A DNA stretch of 64,000 nucleotides from the NCBI GenBank assembly GCA_025526995.1, contig JAHLKG010000014.1, positions 682,001 to 746,000 of the forward strand, given 5' to 3'. Shown in pieces: positions 22,760 through 32,697 of the stretch; positions within the stretch are counted from its first letter, which is position 1; every line of letters begins with the position of its first letter. The position numbers were made by a program, and so were the translations under genes. This DNA is from Powellomyces hirtus (Eukaryota; Chytridiomycota; Chytridiomycetes; Spizellomycetales; Powellomycetaceae). Below the pieces are notes generated by a model. The model saw only the letters and a program-made list of their open reading frames with translations, had not been told where the DNA came from and did no database searches.

Positions 22760-23330
22760 CCCTCCATCTAAGGTGGGTTAGTACACTGCTACTCCTTCTT
22801 TTGCTGCTTCTTTTGCTACTGCTTTTGTTGCTTCTGCTGTTGTTGCTTCTGCTGTTGTTGCTTCTGCTATTGTTGCTACTCGTCTTCATCCTCATTCTCG
22901 TCCTCATCCTCATTGTTGTCCTCTGTCCTGTCGTCCAAGAACTCCAGGTCAAAGGGGGTGGGGAGCTCTTCCTCTGACGGGAGCTCTTTGTCGTCTCTGA
23001 ACAGCTCCTCTCCCTCACCCTCACTCTCTTCCTCCTCTTTCTCTTCCTCATCGGAGGGAACGTCTTTGTACTCATCATCATCCTTCTCCTTCCTGATTAC
23101 ATCTTGCACACCATCCGCAGCGAGGACGGATGGCGGGGCCTGGTGTTCTCTCACAAAATCACGCAACGCTAGCGTTGTGTGCAGGTTGGTCCGCTTGTCT
23201 TCATCGACAGGCAGCAAAGGCTGCAGGCTAGCCACGCCAGCTAGCATGCGCAGGTTGGACAAGGGGTCCTCCTGTGATGCGAGGAGGACAGGAGAGGCAA
23301 TTTTAACTTGCTGCTTGTACTTCCGCAGAA
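22760..23330. repeat. Right arm of the inverted repeat
   Basis: Reverse complement of 21700-22285, including the CAG-like tract and the acidic ORF. The right boundary falls at CTTCCGCAG followed by AATTTTAAACTTGG, a motif that recurs at about 23629. Confidence 0.8.
22876..23262 (-). CDS. Acidic low-complexity ORF, right arm copy
   Basis: 128 codons, differing from the left-arm copy by a handful of substitutions (for example DKDK to DEDK, HQAL to HQAP). The same unknown protein with an acidic tail. See the left copy for the interpretation. Confidence 0.4.
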   Translation of the reverse strand: MSNLRMLAGVASLQPLLPVDEDKRTNLHTTLALRDFVREHQAPPSVLAADGVQDVIRKEKDDDEYKDVPSDEEEKEEEESEGEGEELFRDDKELPSEEELPTPFDLEFLDDRTEDNNEDEDENEDEDE

Positions 23331-24229
23331 TTTTAAACTTGGGGGAATTTCTACCTTGTTTAAATTTAACTGTAAATTTTCCAAGTGTTGGCGTATTGCT
23401 TTCATAACTGGGCTCGTTGAGTAAGTCATGCTATGGCGGTTGTTTTTAATTGGCAACAAGAATAAGTTATTCACACAACTTGCTGGCCTCTTATTTGTAC
23501 TTTTCACATTTTTTATCCTAAAGAGTAGTAACAAATTCATAATCAGAAAAAAGTTAAGCATAAAATCAGAATGGAAAATTCAAAAATTAATCTTTATACC
23601 CATTAAAAGCATTACCAACAAATAAGAATTTTAAACTTGGACGTGTTTATACTCCACTTAAATTTAACTGAAGATTTTCCAAAACCAAAAACAATAATTT
23701 AAAATAAATTGTAACCCTAAATAATCCATAATTTGAATCAAGATGTGAAATCCGGAAATGACCCCTAACCCTAACCCTAACCTAACCCTAAGATCAGCAA
23801 TTTGCCCTTACCCTAACCCTAACCCATTGCAGGACAACACATCTGAGAGCAAGGCAGAGAGTGAGGAGAATCAGGACATTAATGAAAGGACAAAAGCCCA
23901 TTTAATTAGCCCCACACAGCTATTACTGGTTTGGAAACGCAGGACAAACAGCATGTTAGTGTAAACATCACAATGGTGGGCAGGAGCTCGTGCTGACAAA
24001 AATTCTCATTACAGGACTTGAACCTGGGTGGCAGCAAAGTGAATTTGCATCATATCCTGCTGAAAGTGTTCTCCCGCATAACAAAGAGAGGGCAAGGGGG
24101 CCAAAAACCAATTCTTTTTTATGACGTAAGTCTGTGCTTCTGCGTTGAGTTGGTATATCAGACATCTGGTAACACTCTTTGTAGTGCTTCCAAGTCATGC
24201 TTACTGCGTGAAAGCTCTTTCCCTACGTT
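23331..24229. other. AT-rich region with telomeric motifs, no firm gene
   Basis: Contains two related AAATTTAACTG...TTTTCCAA segments (about 23330-23390 and 23628-23685) and the telomere-like block at 23761-23825. The minus strand around 23968-24198 has an open frame (KHYKECYQMSDIPTQRR) that might be an exon of a decayed gene. I do not recognise it. Confidence 0.4.
23761..23825 (+). repeat. Interstitial telomeric repeat (CCCTAA)n
   Basis: Two blocks of CCCTAACCCTAACC-type repeats (23761-23791 and about 23806-23825), separated by about 15 bp. The unit matches the fungal telomere repeat TTAGGG read on the minus strand. The tract is far too short for a chromosome end and lies between genes on both sides. 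Confidence 0.85.
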
Positions 24230-24565
24230 GCAGGTATTGGGGTTCCCAGTCCCAATGCCTGCATAAAGTGTTATTCAAAATAAAATGCACATTCTCAAAT
24301 TATTCATACTGCTTGAACACTCTTTCTCTAACTTTATCTCGTCCTTGGAAAGGACCCCTAGTGTAGTACTCACCTCTTTGTTGAAAAGTTCATCGATTTG
24401 GCTCACTTTGATGTGATTGCCGTCTCGGCGGTATCGGTGCTTGCACGCATTAGCATGACTAACAAATCTTTCATGGTAATAGACTAAGTGCCTGTTAATC
24501 ACAACCCTGAAGCACGTCGCAAAACACATTCTTAAAACAGATTTCAAAAGAAAAGAATTTTATTA
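24225..24565 (-). repeat. Duplicated exon-like module, copy 1
   Basis: About 330 bp repeated with about 95% identity at 24795-25135 in the same orientation. On the minus strand each copy reads through a coding-like stretch (VVINRHLVYYHERFVSH, VSQIDELFNK) to a plausible donor (GTGAGTAC), then an intron-like segment ending in TTTATGCAG. It looks like a duplicated exon plus intron of an unrecognised gene or element. Confidence 0.5.
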
Positions 24566-24794
24566 ATGGAATTAATTAGTTATAAAATCAATGTAGTCGC
24601 GCATAAATTTGAGTACCTGAGTATGTGCGTATTTTTTTGAATAAAATAAAACCTTATTATTTTTTTGTTTTGGCAATTGATTTTGTGAATTCATATTTTT
24701 TACTTAATGTTGTTGTAAAGTAAAAGAATAATGGAAAGTAACTCAATCATCCTGATATTGAATTTTAATCATGTTGTGATAGCCATGCCAGAAC

Positions 24795-25135
24795 GTTGCA
24801 GGTTTTGGGGTTCCCAGTCCCAATGCCTGCATAAAGTGTTATCCAAAATAAAATGCACATTCTCAAATTATGCATACTGCTTGAACACTCTTTCTCTAAC
24901 TTTATCCCGTCTTTGGAAAGGACCCCTAGTGTAGTACTCACCTTCTTGTTGAAAAGTTCATCGATTTGGCTCACTTTGACGTGATTGCCGTCTCGGCGGC
25001 ATCGGTGCCTGCATGCATTAACGTGACTAACAAATCTTTCATGGTAATAGACTAAGTGCCTGTTAATCACAACCCTGGAGCACGTCGCAAAACACATTCT
25101 TAAAACAGATTTCAAAAGAAAAGAATTTTATTAAT
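24795..25135 (-). repeat. Duplicated exon-like module, copy 2
   Basis: Second copy of the module at 24225-24565. The internal motif TTCAAGCAGTATGCATAATTT is also similar to the right end of repeat units P and Q (about 21605 and 35470), linking these repeats as one family. Confidence 0.5.
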
Positions 25136-25944
25136 GAAATTATTTAGTTATAAAATCAATGTAGTCATGCATAAATTTGAGGTTAGGTTACATAAAAAAA
25201 AAATCAAAACTAATTTCTTTTAAAAAAAAATCAAAATATGTACAAAATTTCAAGTTTAAAGTGCCAGTATTTGTTAATGTAAAGTAAATGATTCAATTGA
25301 CAAAAACTTCCATGCAATTGTTTTCATGTTAACAATTAGAAATAAAAATAAAAGTCAATGTTTATAATGAAATTTGCCATATATGATAAAGATAAAAAGA
25401 GAAGACTTAGTCCACACTACTCGCTGCTTCCACTATCTACTTCTTTCACACTGATACGTATTACAACCTAGATGTAGTATCAACTGTGAACCTCTGTAAC
25501 TCACAGAGTTTTTGACCCCTTCTGATGTTATGCTGCCAGAATGTGTATTTGTCTGCGCAATAACCTATTTTTGCTTTAGAATAGACAACTTGTACCTCTT
25601 GAACAGATATGAAGAAGGGATTCTTTGTAGTCCCCGGGTTTTGTCGCCCCTTGTATTGTACATTGTACCACTTCTTCCTGCCTTTTTTTTACGCCCTCTT
25701 TACCCCTTTGATGGTACTTTGCTTACGACTCTTTATATACCTTGGCATAAATTCGTGTAGAATTTCCTTTAAATTGACGGCTCTTACAAAGAATCATTTT
25801 TCTTGTTACTAGTGGCTTGATAAGATATATATCACATTTTGACGTCCCAAGAGCAAAAGTAAGGTGTACAAGCATAAATCTGCAGATGATTGAACATATT
25901 GTCTCTGAGAAAGTCTAAAAGAGGTAAACCTTCAGAAGGCTACG
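25136..25944. other. AT-rich sequence without a recognisable gene
   Basis: Long A/T runs and only short open frames. Nothing here supports a gene, RNA or complete element. Confidence 0.35.
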
Positions 25945-26201
25945 GTTTGAGAAGGTGTTTTGAGATGCGGTCCAGCATTGTGTGTAAGAGGCTGTTCGAC
26001 CGAAAAATCTCAGCACATGACTTTTTACTAATTAATTTCTCGTTCAAAAGTGATCTCATCTCTGAAAAAACCAGGCCTGAGCCACAAAGCTGCCTGAAGG
26101 TCACGTGTTGCTTACGTGAAAAGCGTCCCGGACAAAATTGGGGGGTAAGACTCTGTACTTCGTCCAGAGAATACACCTGCCGTCCGTCGCCTTTCCCCCT
26201 T
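25945..26201. repeat. Repeat unit Q, left part
   Basis: Matches the first about 257 bp of unit P (19963-20219), with a few differences. It stops at the CCCTT target site of the gypsy element and resumes after it at 34113. Confidence 0.8.
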
Positions 26202-26476
26202 TGTAATAATACTAGGTCCGTTGCCAGAGTCTAGTCTTCTATTCGGGAATTCCCTATGTCTAATTCTACTGTAAGATCTCTAAGTCTTGAATGCGCCTTC
26301 GTCGGAGCATTCCTACTTTTCTTCTAGGCCGCGGAGCAGCCCTGGTCACGTGATGGCCATCCGTGGCCATCCCTGAGGTCTAGTACCCTTCGGGATGCTG
26401 ACGCTAGCATCCATCTCGCGCGGGACCCTTCCCGACGCGTGTCTAGGCTTAGGCTGGTGAGCCACGCCTCATTACA
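26202..26476 (-). repeat. Gypsy 3' LTR (family D)
   Basis: 275 bp with TGTAAT...ATTACA ends. It is preceded (in element sense) by the polypurine tract AAGGGGGG at 26477-26484. Confidence 0.93.
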
Positions 26477-26860
26477 CCCCCCTTAGATTTGCGACTATCT
26501 CTTAGGCTCGAATCTCTTCAGCAAGGTGAAGCTTGCCTAAGCCGGGCGGCGGCGGGTTAACGGATGCTGACGTGGTTGTGGGAAGATGAGGCTGGGGAGG
26601 CGGCCCTGGCGCGGGTCGCGTCGCGGTAGTCTCCGACGGGTAGTCTCCGCCCTTCGTGGTGCGCAAAATCGTCGGAAAGTCTATTTCTCTCTTCGCAGGG
26701 GCCCTAGATGAATCACGAGTAGACCTGAATTTCCGAGCGTTCCCAAGCAGGTCGAGCCTTTAAAAGGTACTGCCCGTTGAATCTCCCCCTCTCGCTCTTC
26801 TTTTCTTTGTAGCTCAACGAACTCACACCACACACACACACATACGCACACACACACACC

Positions 26861-27611
26861 ATGGCTGACACCCCCAACAACTCTCCTCCCCCCCCCCCCG
26901 ACACCACCACCACCACCATGGGCAAGCGCCGGCCCGCCCAGCAACTTGCGAAAGGCGCAACCAAGCGGGCCCAGCCCGCCCGGGTGAGTAGGGGTCGGTG
27001 CTCGTCCTCGGCTGTGGCAACTCGTCTCATGTTCCCCGTCTTCCCTTGTTGTCTACAGGACCCCTCGGTCCATGAAAAGTCCACCCCCGAGAGGTCGGCC
27101 GACTTGCCCTCTTGCTGGAAGTGCAACCAATTCCGCAAGAGCAAGATGTTCACATCGGAATGCCACCATTTGGTGTGCCGGCCCTGCATCGTGGCGGCGG
27201 CCGATGACACGGTATGTCCCCCCCCTTCGCTGAGAGGCGGCCTGATGTCTTCCTAACGGTGTGGTTCCTTTGTTCCTTTGCTTTCCAGAACGACGGCCCT
27301 CAGGGCCAGTTGACGTGCGGCGCCCCCCACTGCGGCCGGGTTCTCTTCTTTGCGGCCATCCCCGCTGGGTGCCAGTTCGCTGGCTGCAACCATGTCGGAG
27401 CGGACCTCCGCATGTTTCCATGCAACCATCTCCACTGCATGGGCCACGTCCGCGCGTAAGTAGTACTCTTCGGCCTGCTGCTGTCGTACCTGACTAACTC
27501 AGCTCTCTCCGCAGCAAGATGAACGTGGCAAATTACACCCCCCTCCGGTGCGGGTTGGGCGACCGGTGCCACGGCAACCGGTGCCAATTCTCCTTCACCA
27601 AGATTGGTTGA
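26861..27611 (+). CDS. Antisense spliced RING-like Cys/His-rich protein carried by the gypsy element
   Basis: Four exons on the strand opposite to gag-pol: 26861-26983, 27059-27211, 27289-27455 and 27515-27611, joining in frame to 179 residues. Introns are 59-77 bp with textbook ends (GTGAGT...CTACAG, GTATGT...TTCCAG, GTAAGT...CCGCAG). The N-terminus is Pro/Thr-rich and basic (GKRRPAQQLAKGATKR). The middle has a RING-like Cys/His cluster: CWKC, then a spacer, CHHLVCRPC, then CGAPHC. The C-terminal part carries more Cys/His pairs (CQFAGCNH, FPCNHLHC, CGLGDRCHGNRC). The RING class suggests ubiquitin-ligase or protein-binding activity, which is inference only. A CA-rich leader (26825-26860) and a TTTAAAAGG box (26759-26767) precede it. 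The gene lies between pol and the 3' LTR, within the element's TSDs. Confidence 0.8.
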
Positions 27612-27879
27612 TTAGTTCTCCCCCCCTCCTTCTTGTACATACTTTCACTTGTTGTCTGTTGCTCCTTCGGGGCCTGGCCTTCGGCCCGTATAATCAAATT
27701 CAGTACCACAATCTCATCGCTGTACTTGCCTTCTCATCGCTGTGCTCCCTTGAGCCTTATAGCATTTCGTATGCGTCCGCTGTGTCCAATGTCACTCGGC
27801 TTCCTCCCGGCTATGGTGCTCATGGTAGATGCCCTGCATCACACTTCCCCGTTGGGAAGACCGCCCAGCGGTTCCCCGG
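27612..27879. other. Spacer 3' of the antisense gene
   Basis: About 270 bp of non-coding element sequence between the antisense stop and the tandem repeats. It probably contains the antisense 3' UTR. Confidence 0.4.
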
Positions 27880-28610
27880 CCATCGTCCAACAATGCCGGT
27901 ATCTCACCTAGTGAGGTCTACTGCCTCGCAGTCTTTGGCTCATTAGCCCAGCGATCCCGGCATCTCGCCCAGCGAGGTATGTCGCCCAGCAACCTTCAGC
28001 CCATCGTCAAACGATGCCGGCATCTCACCTCGTGAGGTCTACTGCCTCGCAGTCTTCGGCTCATCACCCAGCGATCCCGGCATCTCGCCCAGCGAGGTAT
28101 GTCGCCCAGCGACCTTTGGCCCATCGTCAAACGATGCCGGTATCTTGGCCGAAGCCCTTCTCTTCCCCTTCGCGTGGGTATGTACTACGGCCATGGTCCC
28201 CGCGGGTCTCGAGGTACGCTGCCATGCAAATCTGGTGCCGGTCACCTTGCATCGGCAGCCGGTCGATGCCCAGCATCACCCTTCTCACCCAGTGAGGTAT
28301 GCCGCCCAGCGGCCTTCGGCCCATCGTCAAACGATGCCGGTATCTTCACCGAAGCCCTTCTCTTCCCCTTCGCGTGGGTATGTACTACGGCCATGGTCCC
28401 CGCGGGTCTCGAGGTACGCCGCCATGCAAATCTGGTGCCGGTCACCTTGCATCGGCAAGCCGTTGGCTCATCGCCCAGCGATCCCGGCATCTCACCCAGT
28501 GAGGTATGCTGCCCAGCAGCCTTCGGCCATCGTCCAACGATGCCGGCATCTCGCCCAGCGAGGCATGCTGTCCAACAGCCTCCGGCCATCGTCCAACGAT
28601 GCCGGAATCT
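27880..28610. repeat. Tandem repeats between the antisense gene and pol
   Basis: Imperfect units of about 60-65 bp built on GATGCCGG(C/T)ATCTCGCCCAG. A longer unit of about 185-200 bp, containing CTTCTCTTCCCCTTCGCGTG and ATGCAAATCTGGTGCCGGTC, is present twice (about 28117-28275 and 28323-28460). The array occupies the element's 3' non-coding region and separates pol from the convergent antisense gene. Confidence 0.75.
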
Positions 28611-28680
28611 TGCACTATAATGTCCTCTACCTCAAGTAGCATCTCTCTTGTTAATTTACGGTACAGCTCACTATCTAGGT

Positions 28681-31600
28681 TCACTTACGTCGCCTGGCCG
28701 CTAGCCTTTGGCCGCGGTCCTCTCCGGGGTGCTCCCGGAGCCATTCTTCCAGCGCGGTCGTCCCCTTCACGTGTGCATACGGCTCCCACGTGTTCTGGGT
28801 GCTGTCGTAACCTGTCCACTTGACTAAGAACTGCTCGGTGTTCCTGTGCCATCTGGCATTTAGGATCTTATCCACTTGGTAGGTCTCCTGACCGTCTTCG
28901 TCCTTCTCGGGCTCAGGCGGAGCGGTGACCTGTCTGTACGGGGTATCGCCCGGGTCATGGTAACGTCTCAGAATGCTGACGTGAAAGACTGGGTGCAATC
29001 CGGTGAACTCCTTGGGTAGTTCGAGCTCGTAGGTGTCAGGATGCGGCCCCTTGCCGCGTACTGTGAATGGCCCAATCCATTGCTCAGCCAGCTTTTTGTT
29101 CCTTGTGGTGACGCTGGTAATCGCAATACCCTCACGATGGAGTAAGACCTTGTCACCCTCTCGGTATGCTTCCGTGTGCTTCTTGCGGTCGTAGTACTTT
29201 GCCTGCTGGTCCTGTGCATCTCGGAGCCGTTGCTGCACGATGCGACCCACGTCGGCGAATTCCTTAATCCGTCTCTCCACGGCGGTTCGTGCCGATTGCC
29301 TTATCATCTCTCCGGGGTTAGGTGCTACCCATTGGTTCGGTACCCGGGGAACGCGGCCTAGGTCAATCTCGAAAGGGGATAGTCCCGTCGACGTCTGCGG
29401 CGTTCGGTTGTAGTTGTACTCGAGTGTGGGGAGTAAACTCTTCCAGTTGGAGCCGGCATAGTCGAGAAAGGGGCCCATGATTCCCTTGATCGTCTTGATG
29501 GCGTTCTCCGCCTTGCCGTCGGTCTGTTGGTGTCGTGCCGACGAGAGTTCTTGCTTGACGTCGAGTGCCCGCATGAGGTACCGCCAGAATTCTGATAGCC
29601 ACTTGGGGTCCCGATCGCTCACAATGGTGTGGGGTAACCCCGTGTGGCGAAATGCCTGTTCCAGAAAGAGTTGAGCCGTCTCCTGAGCTGTAGCGCGTGT
29701 GTTAGTAGATAGGAGTATCACGCGGCATGAAAGGTAGTCGACGATGAGGAGTACGGCGTCTGCCGTCTTGGTCAGTCTCTCGCCGGTGTGGTGCGGAGGG
29801 TTCTTTGTCACGTCGGGCTCTACCCGAGGTTCCCCCCCCTTAGAGTCTGACGTGGGGAAGAATATATCCATGCCGATTTGTTGCCAACGGGCGTCGGGGA
29901 TCGGTAAGCTGCGGAGGAAACCGATCGGCGCGGTTCGCTTGTGACGTTGGCAGGTAGGGCAGGTGCGGACATATTGGTACACATCACGCTCCATGTGGGG
30001 CCAGTAATACGACTCCAGAAGTTTGGCGAGCGTCCGTTGGACACCGGAGTGACCACCGTTCGCGAGGGAGTCGTGATGAATCTGAAGGAGTGGCCCCCGC
30101 AAGCTGTCGGGGACGTACCGACGGTCATGGTACATCAAGAATCGGTGCGGAGGGGAGTCCACTGTCCGGAATCGGCGTGCATGGCCGGATAGGTTCTCCG
30201 GGGGACTGTTGATGGTTAGTAAGATGTTTTGGCCGAAATCATCCGATGCGAGCGCCTGGGTCCAGTCCGCAACCGTCGGCATGTGCGTCGGGACGGGCTT
30301 CTCCGTCTGCACAATGGCGGTGACCACGTCGATCTTGGCCTGGCAGGTTGCACACTTGGGGGCGTAAGTCGGGTCGCGACTGAGGAAGTTGGCGATCGAA
30401 TTCCATGTGCCGGGGAGGTATTCCACTGAGAAATCGAACTGTTGGAGGAACTCGACCCAGCCTGCTTGGCGACGTGACAGGTGGGGTTGTTCCTGGAGGT
30501 AGATCAGGGACTTGTGGTCAACAAACGCGCGGAATGGGTGGCCGATGAGGTAATGGCGGTTGGCGCGTATGGACTTGACTAATCCCAGTAGTTCTTGTTC
30601 ATGCATGGGGTATCGAGTCTCGGCGGGTTGCATCTTGCGGGAGTAGTATGTCACCGGGCGAAGTTGCGGGAGGTTGGCTAAGCCCGATTTGGTGGTTGGT
30701 AGTGGGTGAGGGTAAGGGAAATCCCCTTTGGCCGGCTGCGCCAGCCATCCGCCGTAGGCGTAGCCCGATGCGTCCGTGAACCAGTAGGTGTCGAGCGCCG
30801 GGTCGAAGTACGCTAGGGTGGGTGCCGAGGAGCATAATTCCTTTAAGCGATTGAACGCTCGATCTTCCTCGTCACCCCACTGCCATGGGCGGTTGCCGGA
30901 TTGCAGATTCGTTAGGGGTAGGGCAATCTGTGCATACTCGAGGATGTATTCCTTGACATAGTTGACGAGGCCCATGAAGCTAAGGAGCTCCAGGGAGTTG
31001 GTCGGGCGAGGTCGTTCCCGGACCGCGGTCACCTTGGAGGGGGCGATACTTAGGCCATCCTTGCCGACTCGGTGGCCGCAGAACTCGACTTCGTCAACCG
31101 CCCATTGACATTTGCTGGGTTTGACGTGGAGGCGATGTTCCGTCAAGGTCTTGAGGACCTCGTCGACGTGCTGAATGTGCGAACTCATGTCGGTGCTGAA
31201 TATGAGGATATCGTCGAGGTATGAGATCACGTAGGCGTTGTACTTGTCGCCCAAGAGCTTGTTGGTTAGTCGCTGGAATGTAGCAGGTGCATTAGTTAAG
31301 CCGAAAGGTAGAACATTGTATTCAAAATGTCCAAAACGTGTTCGGAACGCTGTTTTCTCCCTATCTTCCGGTCGGATCATGATGCAGTGGTACGCGTTGC
31401 GGATGTCGATCGCGGTGAATACCCGCATGTTGACAAGCCTGTCGCGCAGCTCCGAGAGGTTCGGAAGTGGCGTGGCATCCTTGTGAGTCATCTTGTTCAG
31501 TGCCCGGTAGTCAATGCAGCAGCGTAGGCCGCCGTCCTTCTTTGGGGCAAATAGGACGGGCACGCCCCACGGACTGCGAGAGTGTGAGATCCAACCCTTG

Positions 31601-32697
31601 TCCATTAAACGCTGCATCTGCTGGCCGAGCTCGTCCAGTTCGTCAGGGCTCAAATGCCGGAGTGGCTGCATCACGGGCTTCGAGCCGGGTTTGAGCCGAA
31701 TGGTGAAATTGTCCTTGCCTCGGTCCGGAGGCATGCCTGACTGCTCGGTGATTAGCGTCGTGACGTATTTTTCTAGGGTCAGTCGGAGTGGATGGTCGGC
31801 TGCCAGCGTCTCTAGTGGGTCTTCTTGATCTGCCGCCTTGGCTTCAGTATTGGTGTGGCGTCGTTCCTCCAAGATCGCCCTTTTCTTGGCGTCGACCGTC
31901 CGTACAAATTGAGCCTCTGCAACTGGAATCGCATCTACGATGTGTACCTCGAAGACTCCAGTGATCTCGCCCTTCTTCATCAAGCGTTTCCATTGCTTGG
32001 CCGTGTAGATTCCCTCTGCATTGAGTGCTGGCTTCGCCGGCTGGAATCTGCGGGGCCGTTCCTCTCGTGGGGACAGTAGACGGGCGGCGCACGCGGATGG
32101 TGCTTCCCAGTGGCGGTTGGTCGATTTGGCTCGAAGGCTGAGGGTCTGGCCGTCGTGGTAGAACGTCATCGTTGGAAAGCCCCCTTGGTTGAAAAGCCCT
32201 CGGACGTCCAGCCCCAATATGAATGGCAAGCCCAGTATGGCATCGACCCTGATCGGCGCGACCACGAACGGTACGGTATCCTCCCGGTAGATGATCTTCT
32301 CCTCGGTGAACACCGAGAGGTCCCCACAGGTCATCTTTGTTGCCCCGTAGTTTCCCGCTCTGTCGCCCCACCGGACCTCCAGCGGAGTTGGGGAGGTGTA
32401 GGTCCGGAGGCCGTGTTTGGCGGCCCAAGTGTCGCTGATGATCAGGGTGTTACATCCGGTATCGATTAGGATGCGGGCAAAGTGCCCTTGTACCTTCCCG
32501 TGGACCACAAATGTCTTCCTGTGAATGCGGGGTCCCGGTCTGTCCGTGGGGATCTTGTCTTGCATTCGGGGTTGGGGTACTGAGACGGTGCAAGCGTTCA
32601 GCACCCGGGGCGAAAATCCGAACTGTTGACTGAGCCCCCGTCGCTGGCCGCCTCGTCTCCGGACCCTTCGGTGATCTCTACAGGGGCGGCGAACGTC
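28681..32697 (-). CDS. pol: Gypsy Pol polyprotein with C-terminal chromodomain
   Basis: An open frame of at least 1307 codons. Domains in order, numbering from the codon at 32604: aspartic protease (LIDTGCNT about 46-53, ILGLPFI); reverse transcriptase (LPFGLTNAPATFQR, ISYLDDILIF about 460); RNase H (WFTDASGYAYGGW); integrase with its HHCC finger (about 840-890, CPTCQRH) and D,D-35-E residues (MDIFFP about 909, SDRDPKW about 997, GKAENA about 1030); chromodomain at the end (QFLVKWTGYDSTQNTWEP, about 1240-1290). The frame has no good ATG. It is open from a stop near 32697 and overlaps the 3' end of gag in the -1 frame, so expression by -1 frameshifting is likely. No disabling mutation is seen. 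Confidence 0.93.
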   Translation of the reverse strand, partial: DVRRPCRDHRRVRRRGGQRRGLSQQFGFSPRVLNACTVSVPQPRMQDKIPTDRPGPRIHRKTFVVHGKVQGHFARILIDTGCNTLIISDTWAAKHGLRTYTSPTPLEVRWGDRAGNYGATKMTCGDLSVFTEEKIIYREDTVPFVVAPIRVDAILGLPFILGLDVRGLFNQGGFPTMTFYHDGQTLSLRAKSTNRHWEAPSACAARLLSPREERPRRFQPAKPALNAEGIYTAKQWKRLMKKGEITGVFEVHIVDAIPVAEAQFVRTVDAKKRAILEERRHTNTEAKAADQEDPLETLAADHPLRLTLEKYVTTLITEQSGMPPDRGKDNFTIRLKPGSKPVMQPLRHLSPDELDELGQQMQRLMDKGWISHSRSPWGVPVLFAPKKDGGLRCCIDYRALNKMTHKDATPLPNLSELRDRLVNMRVFTAIDIRNAYHCIMIRPEDREKTAFRTRFGHFEYNVLPFGLTNAPATFQRLTNKLLGDKYNAYVISYLDDILIFSTDMSSHIQHVDEVLKTLTEHRLHVKPSKCQWAVDEVEFCGHRVGKDGLSIAPSKVTAVRERPRPTNSLELLSFMGLVNYVKEYILEYAQIALPLTNLQSGNRPWQWGDEEDRAFNRLKELCSSAPTLAYFDPALDTYWFTDASGYAYGGWLAQPAKGDFPYPHPLPTTKSGLANLPQLRPVTYYSRKMQPAETRYPMHEQELLGLVKSIRANRHYLIGHPFRAFVDHKSLIYLQEQPHLSRRQAGWVEFLQQFDFSVEYLPGTWNSIANFLSRDPTYAPKCATCQAKIDVVTAIVQTEKPVPTHMPTVADWTQALASDDFGQNILLTINSPPENLSGHARRFRTVDSPPHRFLMYHDRRYVPDSLRGPLLQIHHDSLANGGHSGVQRTLAKLLESYYWPHMERDVYQYVRTCPTCQRHKRTAPIGFLRSLPIPDARWQQIGMDIFFPTSDSKGGEPRVEPDVTKNPPHHTGERLTKTADAVLLIVDYLSCRVILLSTNTRATAQETAQLFLEQAFRHTGLPHTIVSDRDPKWLSEFWRYLMRALDVKQELSSARHQQTDGKAENAIKTIKGIMGPFLDYAGSNWKSLLPTLEYNYNRTPQTSTGLSPFEIDLGRVPRVPNQWVAPNPGEMIRQSARTAVERRIKEFADVGRIVQQRLRDAQDQQAKYYDRKKHTEAYREGDKVLLHREGIAITSVTTRNKKLAEQWIGPFTVRGKGPHPDTYELELPKEFTGLHPVFHVSILRRYHDPGDTPYRQVTAPPEPEKDEDGQETYQVDKILNARWHRNTEQFLVKWTGYDSTQNTWEPYAHVKGTTALEEWLREHPGEDRGQRLAARRRK

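Noticed and set aside
27880..28610. CRISPR-like array
   Set aside because: Repeats are degenerate, nested and of unequal length inside a eukaryotic retroelement. No CRISPR context.
28099..28639. Overlapping open frames in the gypsy spacer
   Set aside because: They arise from tandem repeats and repeat the same peptide in several frames, with no coding signature.
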